Shown: one piece after another, positions 8,398-16,585 of the stretch
How the letters are laid out: each line of letters starts with the position of its first letter
Numbering within the stretch: position 1 is the stretch's first letter
Assembly: GCA_000153145.1 (NCBI GenBank)
Contig: CH672415.1
Location: 672,565 to 712,640, forward strand
Reading direction: 5' to 3'
Source: a marine actinobacterium PHSC20C1
GTDB taxonomy: Bacteria > Actinomycetota > Actinomycetes > Actinomycetales > Microbacteriaceae
DNA: 40,076 nucleotides
Made by a program: the position numbers and the translations under genes
Notes under the pieces: generated by a model
What the model was told of the DNA's origin: nothing
Database searches by the model: none
What the model saw: only the letters and a program-made list of their open reading frames with translations

Positions 8398-9264
8398 ATG
8401 GCAATCACGAAGCTGGCAGTGGTGGGTTCGGGCACAATGGGGCATGGGATCGGGCAACTCGCTGCGATGCAGGGCATAGCGGTGCGTGTGTTCGATGTCG
8501 ACGAGGTGGCTCTTGACCGTGCACGCGCAAGTGTGGCTACGAGCCTGGAGCGCTTCGTACGCAAGGAGACAATTACCGACGCACAGTCTCACGAGATCCA
8601 AGGCCGAATGGACTGGACGACCGACCTCGATGCTGCCCTTGTTGGAGTCGAAGCTGCGATCGAGGCTGTCCCCGAGGTTCTCGCGCTCAAGCAGAAGGTC
8701 TTCACCGATCTCGATGAGCGCACCGGACCCGAGGTCATGCTTGCAACCAATACGAGTCAGTTGAGTATCACCACCATTGCCTCGTCTGCGAAGCACCCGG
8801 AGCGTGTCGTCGGCATGCACTTCTTCAATCCGCCCGTCGTAATGCGCCTGGTTGAAATCATCCGCGGCACGATGACCTCGGACGAAATGCTCCAGCGGGC
8901 CATCGACTTCTCCGACCAGCTCGGCAAGGAGAACATCGTCTGCCAGCGGGACACCCCTGGCTTCATCACGACGCGAGCGATCATGGCGCTCCGACTCGAG
9001 TGCATCCGCATCTTCGAAGAGGGGATCGCATCCAAGGAAGATCTCGACAAGGCGATGCGCTTGGCCTTCAACCACCCCATGGGCCAGTTCGAGCTCAACG
9101 ACTACAACGGCCTCGATATAGCCCTTCAGGGCGCTCGCAACCTTCGTGAGGCATACGGCGACCGTTTCGCGCCTCCGCCCAGTCTGGTATCTCGCGTCGC
9201 CGCCGGACAACTGGGGCGCAAGACCGGAGCTGGCTGGTTCGAGTATCCGGACACTCAGAAGTGA
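8398..9264 (+). CDS. 3-hydroxyacyl-CoA dehydrogenase (single-domain, PaaH/HbdA type)
   Basis: A 288-residue NAD-dependent enzyme oxidising (S)-3-hydroxyacyl-CoA to 3-ketoacyl-CoA. The Rossmann dinucleotide motif is GSGTMG (10-15), with the acidic ribose-binding position in VFDVDE. The catalytic site is visible as S120 in ATNTSQLSI, H141 in GMHFFNPPVVM and E153 in LVEIIRG. The C-terminal 3HCDH domain contains DTPGFITTRAIMALRLECIRI and NDYNGLDIALQGARNL. Length fits the stand-alone family, not the fused multifunctional enzymes. Ribosome site AAAGAGGAG precedes the ATG. It is the first gene of the arm that runs to 14469 and supplies the third step of beta-oxidation. Confidence 0.92.
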   Translation: MAITKLAVVGSGTMGHGIGQLAAMQGIAVRVFDVDEVALDRARASVATSLERFVRKETITDAQSHEIQGRMDWTTDLDAALVGVEAAIEAVPEVLALKQKVFTDLDERTGPEVMLATNTSQLSITTIASSAKHPERVVGMHFFNPPVVMRLVEIIRGTMTSDEMLQRAIDFSDQLGKENIVCQRDTPGFITTRAIMALRLECIRIFEEGIASKEDLDKAMRLAFNHPMGQFELNDYNGLDIALQGARNLREAYGDRFAPPPSLVSRVAAGQLGRKTGAGWFEYPDTQK

Positions 9265-9315
9265 CCACGACGTCGTCAAAGCCCATAGATCACCAATAGC
9301 CGAGGAGAAACCATC

Positions 9316-10140
9316 ATGACCAAGGAAATGCCAACGTTCACCGATGTGTTGTACGAGAAGTCTGACCATGTTGCGCGCATCACCATCAACCGTCCTAAGT
9401 CTCTCAACGCCTACACCGGCATCACCATGCGTGAACTGTGCCTTGCGATCCAGGATGCATCATTCGATGCGGAGATCGGAGTAGTCGTCATCACCGGAGC
9501 GGGCGACCGCGCATTCTGTGCGGGCGGAGATGTCAAGTGGGAGGACGAAGGGGGTCTTGAGGCAACCTACGACTACTTCCCCGACATTCACAACGCGATC
9601 CGTTGCTGCCTCAAGCCCGTTATCGCGCGCGTCAACGGTTACGCGATCGGCGGTGGCCACCACATGGCATACGCCTGCGATCTGACTATCGCCGCCGACC
9701 ACGCTTTATTCGGCCAGAATGGCCCGAGCGTAGGCAGCCCTGCTGATGCGTTCACCGTTGCCCGACTCGCCACGATCATCGGGCACAAGCGTGCCAGGGA
9801 AATGTGGTTCCTCAACCGTCGCTACACAGCGGACCAGATGCTCGACTGGGGACTTGTCAATGCAATTGTTCCGCTCGCCGATCTCGATGCCGAAGTGGAC
9901 AAATGGTGCCAGGAGATTCTTTCCAAGAGTCCTACGTGTCTACGTGTGAACAAGGCATCCTTCGAAGGGGCGCTCGACAGCCTGCGCAATCCGACGTTCT
10001 CGGTCCAGCGCATGATCGCCCCGAACTACTTGGGTTCGGAGGAGCAGCTCGAAGGAACCAAGGCGTTCCTTGAGAAGCGCAGTCCTGAATTCAACAAGTT
10101 CCGCCGCAACATCCCCGAGTTGTACACGAGCGGAGTCTGA
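9316..10140 (+). CDS. Crotonase of the MenB/BadI type (possible ring-cleaving ketoacyl-CoA hydrolase)
   Basis: A 274-residue crotonase-fold protein. Oxyanion-hole segments are AFCAGGDVKW (66-75) and YAIGGGHHMAYACD (109-122). The two glutamates of enoyl-CoA hydratases are absent. Instead the GQNGPSVGS segment (133-141), IIGHKRAREMWFLNRRYTAD, NYLGSEEQLEGTKAF and EKRSPEF match naphthoate synthase (MenB) and 2-ketocyclohexanecarboxyl-CoA hydrolase (BadI). BadI makes pimeloyl-CoA by hydrolytic ring opening; MenB does the reverse type of chemistry. Ser141 and Tyr238 are kept, but the Asp after the Ser appears shifted by one (SPAD, with D144). No menaquinone genes are nearby, so a BadI-like role in an acyl-CoA pathway is favoured. 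Ribosome site GAGGAGA lies at 9302-9308. Confidence 0.75.
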   Translation: MTKEMPTFTDVLYEKSDHVARITINRPKSLNAYTGITMRELCLAIQDASFDAEIGVVVITGAGDRAFCAGGDVKWEDEGGLEATYDYFPDIHNAIRCCLKPVIARVNGYAIGGGHHMAYACDLTIAADHALFGQNGPSVGSPADAFTVARLATIIGHKRAREMWFLNRRYTADQMLDWGLVNAIVPLADLDAEVDKWCQEILSKSPTCLRVNKASFEGALDSLRNPTFSVQRMIAPNYLGSEEQLEGTKAFLEKRSPEFNKFRRNIPELYTSGV

Positions 10141-10147
10141 ACTGCGC

Positions 10148-10918
10148 ATGCCAATTCTTACCGAAGATCACGGCCACGTTCGCGTCATCACTATCGACAG
10201 GGCGGCCGCACGCAACGCGATCAACAGGGAAACCAGAGATGGTCTCGAGAAGGCGTTCACCGCCTTTTCCGATGACGACGATGCATGGATCGCAATTCTG
10301 ACCGGCGCGGGAGACAAGGCGTTCAGTGCTGGTGCTGACCTCAAGGAGATGGACCCGGCGGCGCGCGCCGACCCCAACTATGTCGCGCCGCCGTTTGGAT
10401 TCATCACAAGGGACTACCACACTGACAAGCCGCTTATCGCGGCGATCAACGGGGTTGCCCTCGGTGGCGGTCTCGAGCTCGCGCTTGCCTGCGATATACG
10501 GCTCGCAGCTGACCACGCAATGCTGGGCTTGACGGAGGCGCGGTGGTCACTGTTGCCGGGAGGCGGGGGTACGCAACGTCTCGCCCGCGGTATGCCGCGA
10601 GCCGTCGCCATCGAGATGCTCGTGACTGCAGAGCCGATCACGGCAGGTAGGGCGTACGAGGTCGGGCTGGTCAATCACGTCACCACATCGGCCGACCTGA
10701 TGCCGCGAGCCCTCGATCTGGCGAAGACCATCGCCAGCAACGGTCCACTTGCTGTGCGAGCGGCCAAGCGTGCCCTAGATGAGGGAGAGGGGCTCCCACT
10801 TGCTGATGCGCTCATGCTTGAACAGCGACTAAGCAAGGCGTTGTTCAGTACTGAGGATGCAATCGAAGGTCCTCGCGCATTTGCCGAGAAGCGCACACCT
10901 CAGTTCACCGCTCGATGA
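10148..10918 (+). CDS. Enoyl-CoA hydratase
   Basis: A 256-residue crotonase with both catalytic glutamates of true hydratases: E110 in LGGGLELALACD and E130 in LTEARWSLLPGGGGTQR. The oxyanion segment is AFSAGADLKEMD. It would add water across trans-2-enoyl-CoA. ATG 10148 is preferred to a longer frame beginning inside the previous gene because family homology starts at PILTEDHGHVRVITIDRAAARNA; GGAG (10132-10135) is a modest ribosome site. It follows the BadI-like gene by seven bases and precedes an acyl-CoA dehydrogenase, so the two could supply consecutive steps. Confidence 0.9.
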   Translation: MPILTEDHGHVRVITIDRAAARNAINRETRDGLEKAFTAFSDDDDAWIAILTGAGDKAFSAGADLKEMDPAARADPNYVAPPFGFITRDYHTDKPLIAAINGVALGGGLELALACDIRLAADHAMLGLTEARWSLLPGGGGTQRLARGMPRAVAIEMLVTAEPITAGRAYEVGLVNHVTTSADLMPRALDLAKTIASNGPLAVRAAKRALDEGEGLPLADALMLEQRLSKALFSTEDAIEGPRAFAEKRTPQFTAR

Positions 10919-10940
10919 TAGAAATAGATGGAGACAGAGC

Positions 10941-12104
10941 ATGACAACGACTTCCGCCCAAGAGACCGAAGGGCTATTCCAACTCCCGACGGAGGTAGAG
11001 GAATTCCGGCAATCTGCCCGCGCGTTCGCTGAGCGTGAGGTCGCTCCCTTGGTTGATGAGGCTGAGCGGACCAGCACCTTTCCTGTTCAACTCTTCAAGC
11101 GTGCGGGCGACCTCGGCTTACTCGGCCTGCAATTCGATCCCGAATGGGGAGGTGCGGGAGCGGGACTGCTTCCTGACCTGATCTTCAGGGAGGAGGTGTC
11201 GCGGGTGTGTGCCGGCATCGCTGCGGGGCTGGGCATTCAAGGGCAGATCGGCACCGCGTACCTCGCGCGTCACGGTTCGTCCGAGCAGAAGGACAGATGG
11301 TTGCGCCCAGCGCTCGCGGGCGACCTGATCACGGCATGGGCTCTCACCGAGCCTGACGCGGGCTCCGACGTCAGAGCAATTCGCACCCGCGTCAGCCGCG
11401 ATGGCGACACTTTCATACTCAATGGTCGCAAGACGTTCATCACCAATGGCCCCACCGCTGGCGCAATCGGAGTGGTGGCCCGCCAGAGTGACGACCGTTT
11501 CGCGGTGTTTGTTGTCGAGGCAGGTGACGAGGGATTCGAGTGCGAACGCGTGCTCGAGAAACTCGGCTGTCGTTCGTCCCAGGTCGGCGAGCTCGTATTC
11601 GACAACGTCAGGCTCGACGAGTCGCGTCGGCTCTCGCCGCCTGAGGGTTCAAGTATTGAGGCAATTCTCGATGTGCTCATCAGAGGGCGCGTGCTTATTG
11701 CGGCGGCTTCTCTCGGGGTGGCGAGTGCCGCGTTCGACATGGGATTGGCTTATGCGAAGGAGCGCGAAGCATTTGGCCGGCCGATCGGCCGATTTCAAGA
11801 GATCTCGATGAAGTTTGCAGAAGCTGATGCCCGCATTGCTGCCGCTCGGCTACTCACCTACCGCGCGGCTCACCTATGCGATACGCGGGATGCCGTTCCG
11901 ATCCGGGAGTGCGCACAGGCCAAGCTCATAGCCAGCGAGACCGCGCTGTGGGTAGTCGATCAGATGATGCGTGTCTTCGGCGGCATGGGCTTCATGCGGG
12001 GCTCACCTATTGAGCGGCTTTACCGCGACGTTCGGTACTTTCAGATCGTGGAAGGAACGACCGAGATCCAGCATCGCATTCTGGCAAAGGAGCTTGGACT
12101 GTGA
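10941..12104 (+). CDS. Acyl-CoA dehydrogenase
   Basis: A 387-residue FAD enzyme that makes 2-enoyl-CoA and passes electrons to ETF. The FAD/substrate segment is TAWALTEPDAGSDVRAIRTR, followed by ILNGRKTFITNGP and the C-terminal helical domain (AKEREAFGRPIGRFQEISMKFA, VFGGMGFMRGSPIERLYRD). The probable base is E371 in VEGTTEIQ, the position used by short- and medium-chain enzymes. ATG 10941 after GGAGACAGAGC is preferred over an upstream start inside the hydratase gene. It is clearly paralogous to the dehydrogenase at 26296: both share REAFGRPIGRFQEISMKFA and the same C-terminal block. Confidence 0.93.
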   Translation: MTTTSAQETEGLFQLPTEVEEFRQSARAFAEREVAPLVDEAERTSTFPVQLFKRAGDLGLLGLQFDPEWGGAGAGLLPDLIFREEVSRVCAGIAAGLGIQGQIGTAYLARHGSSEQKDRWLRPALAGDLITAWALTEPDAGSDVRAIRTRVSRDGDTFILNGRKTFITNGPTAGAIGVVARQSDDRFAVFVVEAGDEGFECERVLEKLGCRSSQVGELVFDNVRLDESRRLSPPEGSSIEAILDVLIRGRVLIAAASLGVASAAFDMGLAYAKEREAFGRPIGRFQEISMKFAEADARIAAARLLTYRAAHLCDTRDAVPIRECAQAKLIASETALWVVDQMMRVFGGMGFMRGSPIERLYRDVRYFQIVEGTTEIQHRILAKELGL

Positions 12105-12874
12105 CAACTGAACTGCTCAGCGATAGGGATGGAAGCGTAGCGATCCTGACGCTCAATCGTCCTTCTGCGGGGAACAGCCTGACGTTAGGGCTCATCGATG
12201 AGTTGGGCCGAGCACTCGCGGACCTTCGCGAAGACCCCGCTGTCGCGGTTATTGTTATAACTGGTAGTGGCGACCGTGCGTTCTGCGCCGGTACTGACCT
12301 CAAGGACGCGCCGCCCGTGACACCATGGGATGATCAATTTGGGGTCACCCCACACCATCTCTCCCGCGGCATGGAGGTATGGAAACCTGTGATCGCGGCG
12401 GTGAATGGCTATGCGATCGGTGGCGGGTTTGAACTCGCTCTCTCCTGCGACCTACGCTACGCCTCTAGCTCGGCCACATTCTCTCTGCCCGAGGCACGGC
12501 TCGGAACCATGCCAGGAGCCGGGGGTACCCAGCGGATCATCCGTCAGGCGCCGCACGCCCTTGCGATGGAACTTCTGCTTCTGGGGGAGCGATGGGACGC
12601 AGCAAGGATCCTCGCTGCAGGCTTGCTCAACGGCGTGTGCGAGCCAAGCGAGCTCATGGCAACGACCATGGATGTTGCTCATCGCGTTGCTCGAAATGCG
12701 CCGCTCTCCCTCCGAGCTATCAAGCAGGCAGTCTCTCGTGGGCGTCACTTGGAACTTGGTGCGGCGCTCACCCTTGAGCGTACCTTATTCAATTTGCTCC
12801 GCAATACCGAGGACCGCAAAGAGGGACGTGCTGCGTTCGCTGAGAAGCGCGACCCTGAGTTTCGCGGTCGTTGA
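12101..12874 (+). CDS. Enoyl-CoA hydratase
   Basis: A 257-residue crotonase with E111 (IGGGFELALSCD) and E131 (SLPEARLGTMPGAGGTQR), the pair needed for hydration, and the oxyanion segment AFCAGTDLKDA. GTG 12101 overlaps the dehydrogenase stop (GTGA), so it is translationally coupled to the enzyme whose product it would hydrate. The second ordinary hydratase in this arm, after the one at 10148; the two differ in the substrate loop after the oxyanion segment and probably act on different intermediates. Confidence 0.9.
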   Translation: MTTELLSDRDGSVAILTLNRPSAGNSLTLGLIDELGRALADLREDPAVAVIVITGSGDRAFCAGTDLKDAPPVTPWDDQFGVTPHHLSRGMEVWKPVIAAVNGYAIGGGFELALSCDLRYASSSATFSLPEARLGTMPGAGGTQRIIRQAPHALAMELLLLGERWDAARILAAGLLNGVCEPSELMATTMDVAHRVARNAPLSLRAIKQAVSRGRHLELGAALTLERTLFNLLRNTEDRKEGRAAFAEKRDPEFRGR

Positions 12875-12895
12875 CGACAATCCAAGGAGAATGAC

Positions 12896-14059
12896 ATGAA
12901 TCAAACACCATCCACCAACCTTAGGGGCCGGGGTGCCATCGTCGGTGTCGGTCGAACGGCAATGGGGAACCTGCAGGGCAGCACTGCGCTCGGACTCGGC
13001 CTCGAAGCCCTACGGCTCGCCATCGAGGATGCGGGCATCAGCAAGGATGAGATTGATGGGATCCTCACCCACCCAGGTACCACCTCGCGAGAGGGAGCAA
13101 ACCACTACCTGCGCTTCAGCGAGGCCGCAGGCATCGATCCGCGCTACGCAGCTTCGAAGTCCATGGGAGGGTCGACGGCGGGGGCGCTCGTGCAGGAGGC
13201 GATCATGGCGATCGACGCGGGACTGGCAACTACAGTCGCATGTGTTTTCGGTGACGCGGCCCGAACTGGGGGGCAGAAGTTCAATTCGCCTAGCGGAGAT
13301 CCCGGGCTCAGCTGGGGGATCTGGGGCATGTTTGGCCCGCAGGCGAACAGCGCGATGGGGGCACGGCGGCACATGGCACAGTACGGAACGACGAGCGAAC
13401 AGCTGGGCGCGGTCTCTGTCACGTTCAGGGAACACGCTCAGAACAACCCTGATGCGGTCATGTACGGCAAGACGATCACGCTCGAGGATCATCAGAAGTC
13501 TCGCATGGTGGTCGAGCCCTTCCACCTCCTCGATTGCTGCCTCATTAGTGATGGTGGAGTGGCGATAATCGTCACCTCCGCTGAGCGGGCGAAGGATCTC
13601 AAACATCCACCCGTACTCGTGGCTGGAATGGGCCAGGGATACACGGCACGCAAGAACGAGCGGGAGGACTGGTGGTATCTGCCTCACCAGAAGAATGTTC
13701 TCGAGTCGGCATTCGCGATGGCAGGAGTGGGACCCGAGGACATCGACGTTGCCCAGTTCTACGACAATTTCACATTTTCCGTCCTGCTATGGCTGGAGCA
13801 CGGCGGCTTCTGCCAACCTGGTGAGAGCGGGCCCTTCGTTGCGGAGGGAAACCTCAAGATGGGCTCGAGGCTACCTTCCAATACGCACGGTGGCAGCCTC
13901 TCCGATGCTTACATGCAGGGCTGGACACATATCGTCGAAGGGGTCCGCCAAGTGCGTGGCGAGGCAGGCGACCGCCAGGTGCCGGGCGCAGAGACATGTC
14001 TGACAACGGGCCGCGGCATGGCGCTCAACACCGCGAACGCATTGGTGCTGACTCGATGA
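12896..14059 (+). CDS. Thiolase-fold protein lacking the active cysteine; probable Ltp2-type side-chain aldolase
   Basis: A 387-residue protein of the SCP-x/lipid-transfer thiolase superfamily. Where thiolases carry the acylated Cys, the sequence reads SKSMGGSTAGAL (88-99), with no Cys. The usual HDCFT and GHPxGA motifs are replaced by QFYDNFT with Tyr289 and SLSDAYMQG with Tyr339. As I recall, the steroid side-chain aldolase Ltp2 of Thermomonospora uses two tyrosines, 294 and 344, spaced exactly as here. Ltp2 works only in complex with a DUF35 protein, and a DUF35 gene follows with a 4-base overlap. The likely reaction is retro-aldol cleavage of a beta-hydroxyacyl-CoA, releasing a short acyl-CoA and a ketone or aldehyde. 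Annotation pipelines would probably say acetyl-CoA acetyltransferase. Confidence 0.8.
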   Translation: MNQTPSTNLRGRGAIVGVGRTAMGNLQGSTALGLGLEALRLAIEDAGISKDEIDGILTHPGTTSREGANHYLRFSEAAGIDPRYAASKSMGGSTAGALVQEAIMAIDAGLATTVACVFGDAARTGGQKFNSPSGDPGLSWGIWGMFGPQANSAMGARRHMAQYGTTSEQLGAVSVTFREHAQNNPDAVMYGKTITLEDHQKSRMVVEPFHLLDCCLISDGGVAIIVTSAERAKDLKHPPVLVAGMGQGYTARKNEREDWWYLPHQKNVLESAFAMAGVGPEDIDVAQFYDNFTFSVLLWLEHGGFCQPGESGPFVAEGNLKMGSRLPSNTHGGSLSDAYMQGWTHIVEGVRQVRGEAGDRQVPGAETCLTTGRGMALNTANALVLTR

Positions 14060-14469
14060 GCGCCTACGAGAAGCTGCTGCCCGATACCTTGGATGGCTCG
14101 AAGCCCTTTTGGGATGCATGCCGTCGTCACGAGTTGACTATCCAAGAATGCCTAGAATGCGGCCATCGACGCTGGCCAATCGGTCCTGCATGCACTCACT
14201 GCTTGTCCACCGACTTCTCGTGGGTTGGGGTTGCGGGTACGGGTGAAGTGTGGTCGTGGATCACCTATCACCAAGCGTTCAATTCCGCATGGGCGGCTGA
14301 CGTTCCATACAACGTTGCTCTCATTCGGATGGATGAGGGACACACCATGATCTCGAACATTGTGGGCGTGACGCCGGACGAAATCAGAATAGGTCAACGG
14401 GTGGAGGTCCTGTTCGAGGATGTGACCGATGAGGCGTCGGTCCCCAAGTTCCGACCGGTGAAACCGTGA
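14056..14469 (+). CDS. DUF35 zinc-ribbon/OB-fold partner of the thiolase-fold protein
   Basis: A 137-residue protein with a zinc ribbon formed by Cys32, Cys35, Cys46 and Cys49 (CLECGHRRWP and CTHC), then an OB-fold beta domain (GTGEVWSWITYHQAF, NVALIRMDEGHTMISNIVG). Proteins of this family bind thiolase-fold enzymes and, in steroid side-chain degradation, are needed for aldolase activity. ATG 14056 overlaps the previous stop (ATGA); a start at 13996 lies inside the partner gene and adds no family sequence. Last gene of the first arm, ending 14 bp from the convergent regulator gene. Confidence 0.88.
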   Translation: MSAYEKLLPDTLDGSKPFWDACRRHELTIQECLECGHRRWPIGPACTHCLSTDFSWVGVAGTGEVWSWITYHQAFNSAWAADVPYNVALIRMDEGHTMISNIVGVTPDEIRIGQRVEVLFEDVTDEASVPKFRPVKP

Positions 14470-14483
14470 ACGATGCGTGCTCC

Positions 14484-15260
14484 CTAAGCGTCTCCGGGCT
14501 GGTGGCGGAACTCAGCCCAATGCGGATTCTCCAGCACAGTCTCGAACGCACCGATGTGGCGCATCATGCGTCGAGCGGCCACATCCGGTTGCTTGTCTCT
14601 GATTGCCGCAAAGATGCGTTGATGAGCCTGAATCGTGGCATCGATTTCAGTGCCGAGCGCATCAAAGGCGCGACTGAAAATGAGCTGCTGGGTCGTCGCG
14701 GTGAGCGCTGAAATTACCCCGTTGTGCGAGGACTGGGCAATGAGAACATGGAACCGTGCTGCCTCCTCGGCAACGATCGAGGGATTGTCTCGGTGTTTAA
14801 CTGTACGAGCGAGACACTCATCGATACGAGCGAGATCTTCTGCGGTCGCGCGCACTGAAGCGAGTCGCACCGCGAGGGGTTCCATGAGTGCGCGTGCTTC
14901 GAGTAGTTCATCGGTCGTCGTGTTCTCGACGGATAGGATCACGTCGAGAATCGTCGCCAATCGCTCGATTTTGGGCCGCGTAACGTATGCCCCGCCGTGC
15001 CGTCCGGCGCGCATCTGGACGAAGCCGTCGGACTCCAGCAGCATGAGCGCCTCGCGTACCGTGGCACGACTGACACCGAGTTGTTCGATTAGTTCGCGCT
15101 CAGTGGGGAGTCGGTCCCCAATCACCAACGCACCGCTGCGGATCTCGTCGCGGATTTGGGCCGCGATCACTTCGGCGAGCTTGCCCTGTTTGATCTTGTC
15201 GAACACCACATCGGGCAAATTTATCTCGTCTCCGCGAATCAGCCTGTCGACCCGACTCAT
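14484..15260 (-). CDS. GntR-family transcriptional regulator, FadR/FCD subfamily
   Basis: A 258-residue one-component regulator. A winged-helix domain (about 25-95) has the GntR pattern LPTERELIEQLGVSRATVREALMLLESDGFVQMRAGRHGGAYV. An all-helical FCD effector domain (about 105-240) has metal-site candidates H171 (ARFHVLIAQ), H213 and H235 in the usual places. FCD regulators bind carboxylic acids or acyl-CoAs and mostly repress neighbouring operons and themselves. The start at 15260 has a weak ribosome site. A perfect palindrome lies 16-29 bp upstream of it. Lying between two arms, one convergent and one divergent, it is the obvious pathway-specific regulator of this island. Confidence 0.92.
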   Translation of the reverse strand: MSRVDRLIRGDEINLPDVVFDKIKQGKLAEVIAAQIRDEIRSGALVIGDRLPTERELIEQLGVSRATVREALMLLESDGFVQMRAGRHGGAYVTRPKIERLATILDVILSVENTTTDELLEARALMEPLAVRLASVRATAEDLARIDECLARTVKHRDNPSIVAEEAARFHVLIAQSSHNGVISALTATTQQLIFSRAFDALGTEIDATIQAHQRIFAAIRDKQPDVAARRMMRHIGAFETVLENPHWAEFRHQPGDA

Positions 15261-15275
15261 CTCATTGGTGGAATT

Positions 15276-15289
15276 ACTCGTATACGAGT
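15276..15289. promoter_or_regulatory. Candidate FCD-regulator operator, ACTCGTATACGAGT
   Basis: A perfect 14-bp palindrome between the divergent gntR and CoA-transferase genes. Its core TCGTATACGA resembles the TnGT...ACnA operator pattern described for FadR-subfamily GntR proteins. On the minus strand it overlaps the region just before the gntR start, so binding would shut off the regulator's own gene. The related core GTATAC recurs at 8368-8375. Confidence 0.55.
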
Positions 15290-15324
15290 CAACTATATTC
15301 TACACCCACCGCGTGCGGTCAAAG

Positions 15325-15342
15325 TATGCTACTATTAGCATA
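15325..15342. promoter_or_regulatory. Second palindrome in the divergent promoter, TATGCTA-N4-TAGCATA
   Basis: Perfect 7-bp arms with a 4-bp spacer, 17 bases before the start of the CoA-transferase gene at 15360 and inside the most AT-rich part of the gap (CATAAT at 15339-15344 is a possible -10). GGAGGG (15349-15354) is the ribosome site. It is distinct in sequence from the GTATAC palindrome, so either a second regulator or a lower-affinity site may be involved. Confidence 0.45.
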
Positions 15343-15359
15343 ATATTTGGAGGGATCCG

Positions 15360-16580
15360 ATGAAGCTCAATTCGGCCGACGACGAAGCGGACCGCCCCCT
15401 AGCGGGAGTCAGGGTCCTTGCTCTTGAGAACTATGTGGCAGGCCCCCTCGCCACCATGCTGCTTGCGGATTGGGGCGCCGATGTGGTCAAGATTGAACCG
15501 CCTGCCGGTGACACGTACCGCACGTTCCCGCCTGTTGAGAGTTCCGCAGCCGGTACGAGCAGTGTGAGCTTTGTCCGCCTCAATCGCGGGAAGCGCAGTG
15601 TCGTTCTCGACCTGTCGACCGAGTCCGGTAGGGAGACATTCCTGCAGCTCGTCGCACGTGCAGACGTTATTGTGCAGAATCTCAAGCCGGGCAGTCTTCT
15701 CAAACTCGGGCTGGGCTATGCGGTGTTGGAAGCAGCAAACCCTCGGGTTATCCTCGTCTCAATCTCCGGTTTCGGCCAACCAGACGTGATGCCCGGGCCG
15801 TACACGACGATGCCGGCATTCGATCTGATCGGTCAGGCGATGTCCGGGTTGGCCTACACGACCGGCCAGAACGACGCCCCGCCTGCCCCGATCGGCTTCC
15901 CTATCATCGACACGACCGTCGCCGACTGGGCGGCATCGGCAACCCTACTCGCCCTCTTCCAGCGCGAACGAACGGGACGCGGGCAGCATCTCGACGTGTC
16001 GATGTACGACGTGGCCGTGCACTTGAACGAGTACAACATGGGCGCTTTTGGCTGGACAGGGAAGGTGCCCACGCGCGGTCGCCTTGCGACTTCGGCACCG
16101 TTCGAACTTATTCGCGCCAGTAATGGCTTCGTGGCAGTGGCGGTCTCCGGCCAGACCATTTTCGAGCGTTTCTGTTCAGCGATTGACCGAAAGGAGCTCG
16201 CCATGGACCCTCGATTCGCGAACGGCACAATGCGGTCCGAAGAGATGCCTCACACCCTTATCCCAATCATCGAAGAATGGTCCTCTAGAAGGACAGTCGA
16301 TGAAGCGCTGGCACGTCTCACCAAGTTTGGGGTGCCAGCATCGAAGGTTCAAACCCTTGCCGACGTTTTCGAATGCCCTCAGGTGGAGGCGCGAGAGATG
16401 ATTCTGCGCGTGCCCGACGACGTGCTGGGCGAAGTGGCAACAGTCGGCAACCCGATCAAGGGAAACCTGATTCCTTCTGTCTTGGTGCGCCCGGCTCCCC
16501 AGCTGGGCGAGCATTCATCGGAGGTCGTTGAGGAGTGGCTCGACGCTCCGGTCGCTTCCTCGGCACGAACGGACGGCTGA
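15360..16580 (+). CDS. CaiB/BaiF-family (class III) CoA transferase, copy 1
   Basis: A 406-residue CoA transferase that would move CoA from a donor thioester to an incoming carboxylic acid. Family blocks are LAGVRVLALENYVAGPLATMLLADWGADVVKIE, LNRGKRSVVLDL, VSISGFGQPD and TGRGQHLDVSMYDV. The likely nucleophile is Asp184 in PIGFPIIDTT, which forms the mixed anhydride in this class. Strongest relative in the window is the copy at 22202 (shared DVMPPGP-like loop and SMYDV/AMYDV-LNE segment). ATG 15360 follows GGAGGG. First gene of the second arm, transcribed away from gntR. Confidence 0.92.
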   Translation: MKLNSADDEADRPLAGVRVLALENYVAGPLATMLLADWGADVVKIEPPAGDTYRTFPPVESSAAGTSSVSFVRLNRGKRSVVLDLSTESGRETFLQLVARADVIVQNLKPGSLLKLGLGYAVLEAANPRVILVSISGFGQPDVMPGPYTTMPAFDLIGQAMSGLAYTTGQNDAPPAPIGFPIIDTTVADWAASATLLALFQRERTGRGQHLDVSMYDVAVHLNEYNMGAFGWTGKVPTRGRLATSAPFELIRASNGFVAVAVSGQTIFERFCSAIDRKELAMDPRFANGTMRSEEMPHTLIPIIEEWSSRRTVDEALARLTKFGVPASKVQTLADVFECPQVEAREMILRVPDDVLGEVATVGNPIKGNLIPSVLVRPAPQLGEHSSEVVEEWLDAPVASSARTDG

Positions 16581-16585
16581 TCGAC

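Noticed and set aside
8353-9369. 338-codon minus-strand frame over the hydroxyacyl-CoA dehydrogenase gene
   Set aside because: Antisense shadow produced by GC-biased codon positions; the sense gene has every catalytic motif.
12896-14059. Acetyl-CoA acetyltransferase (true thiolase)
   Set aside because: No Cys at the nucleophile position and tyrosines in place of the usual catalytic motifs.
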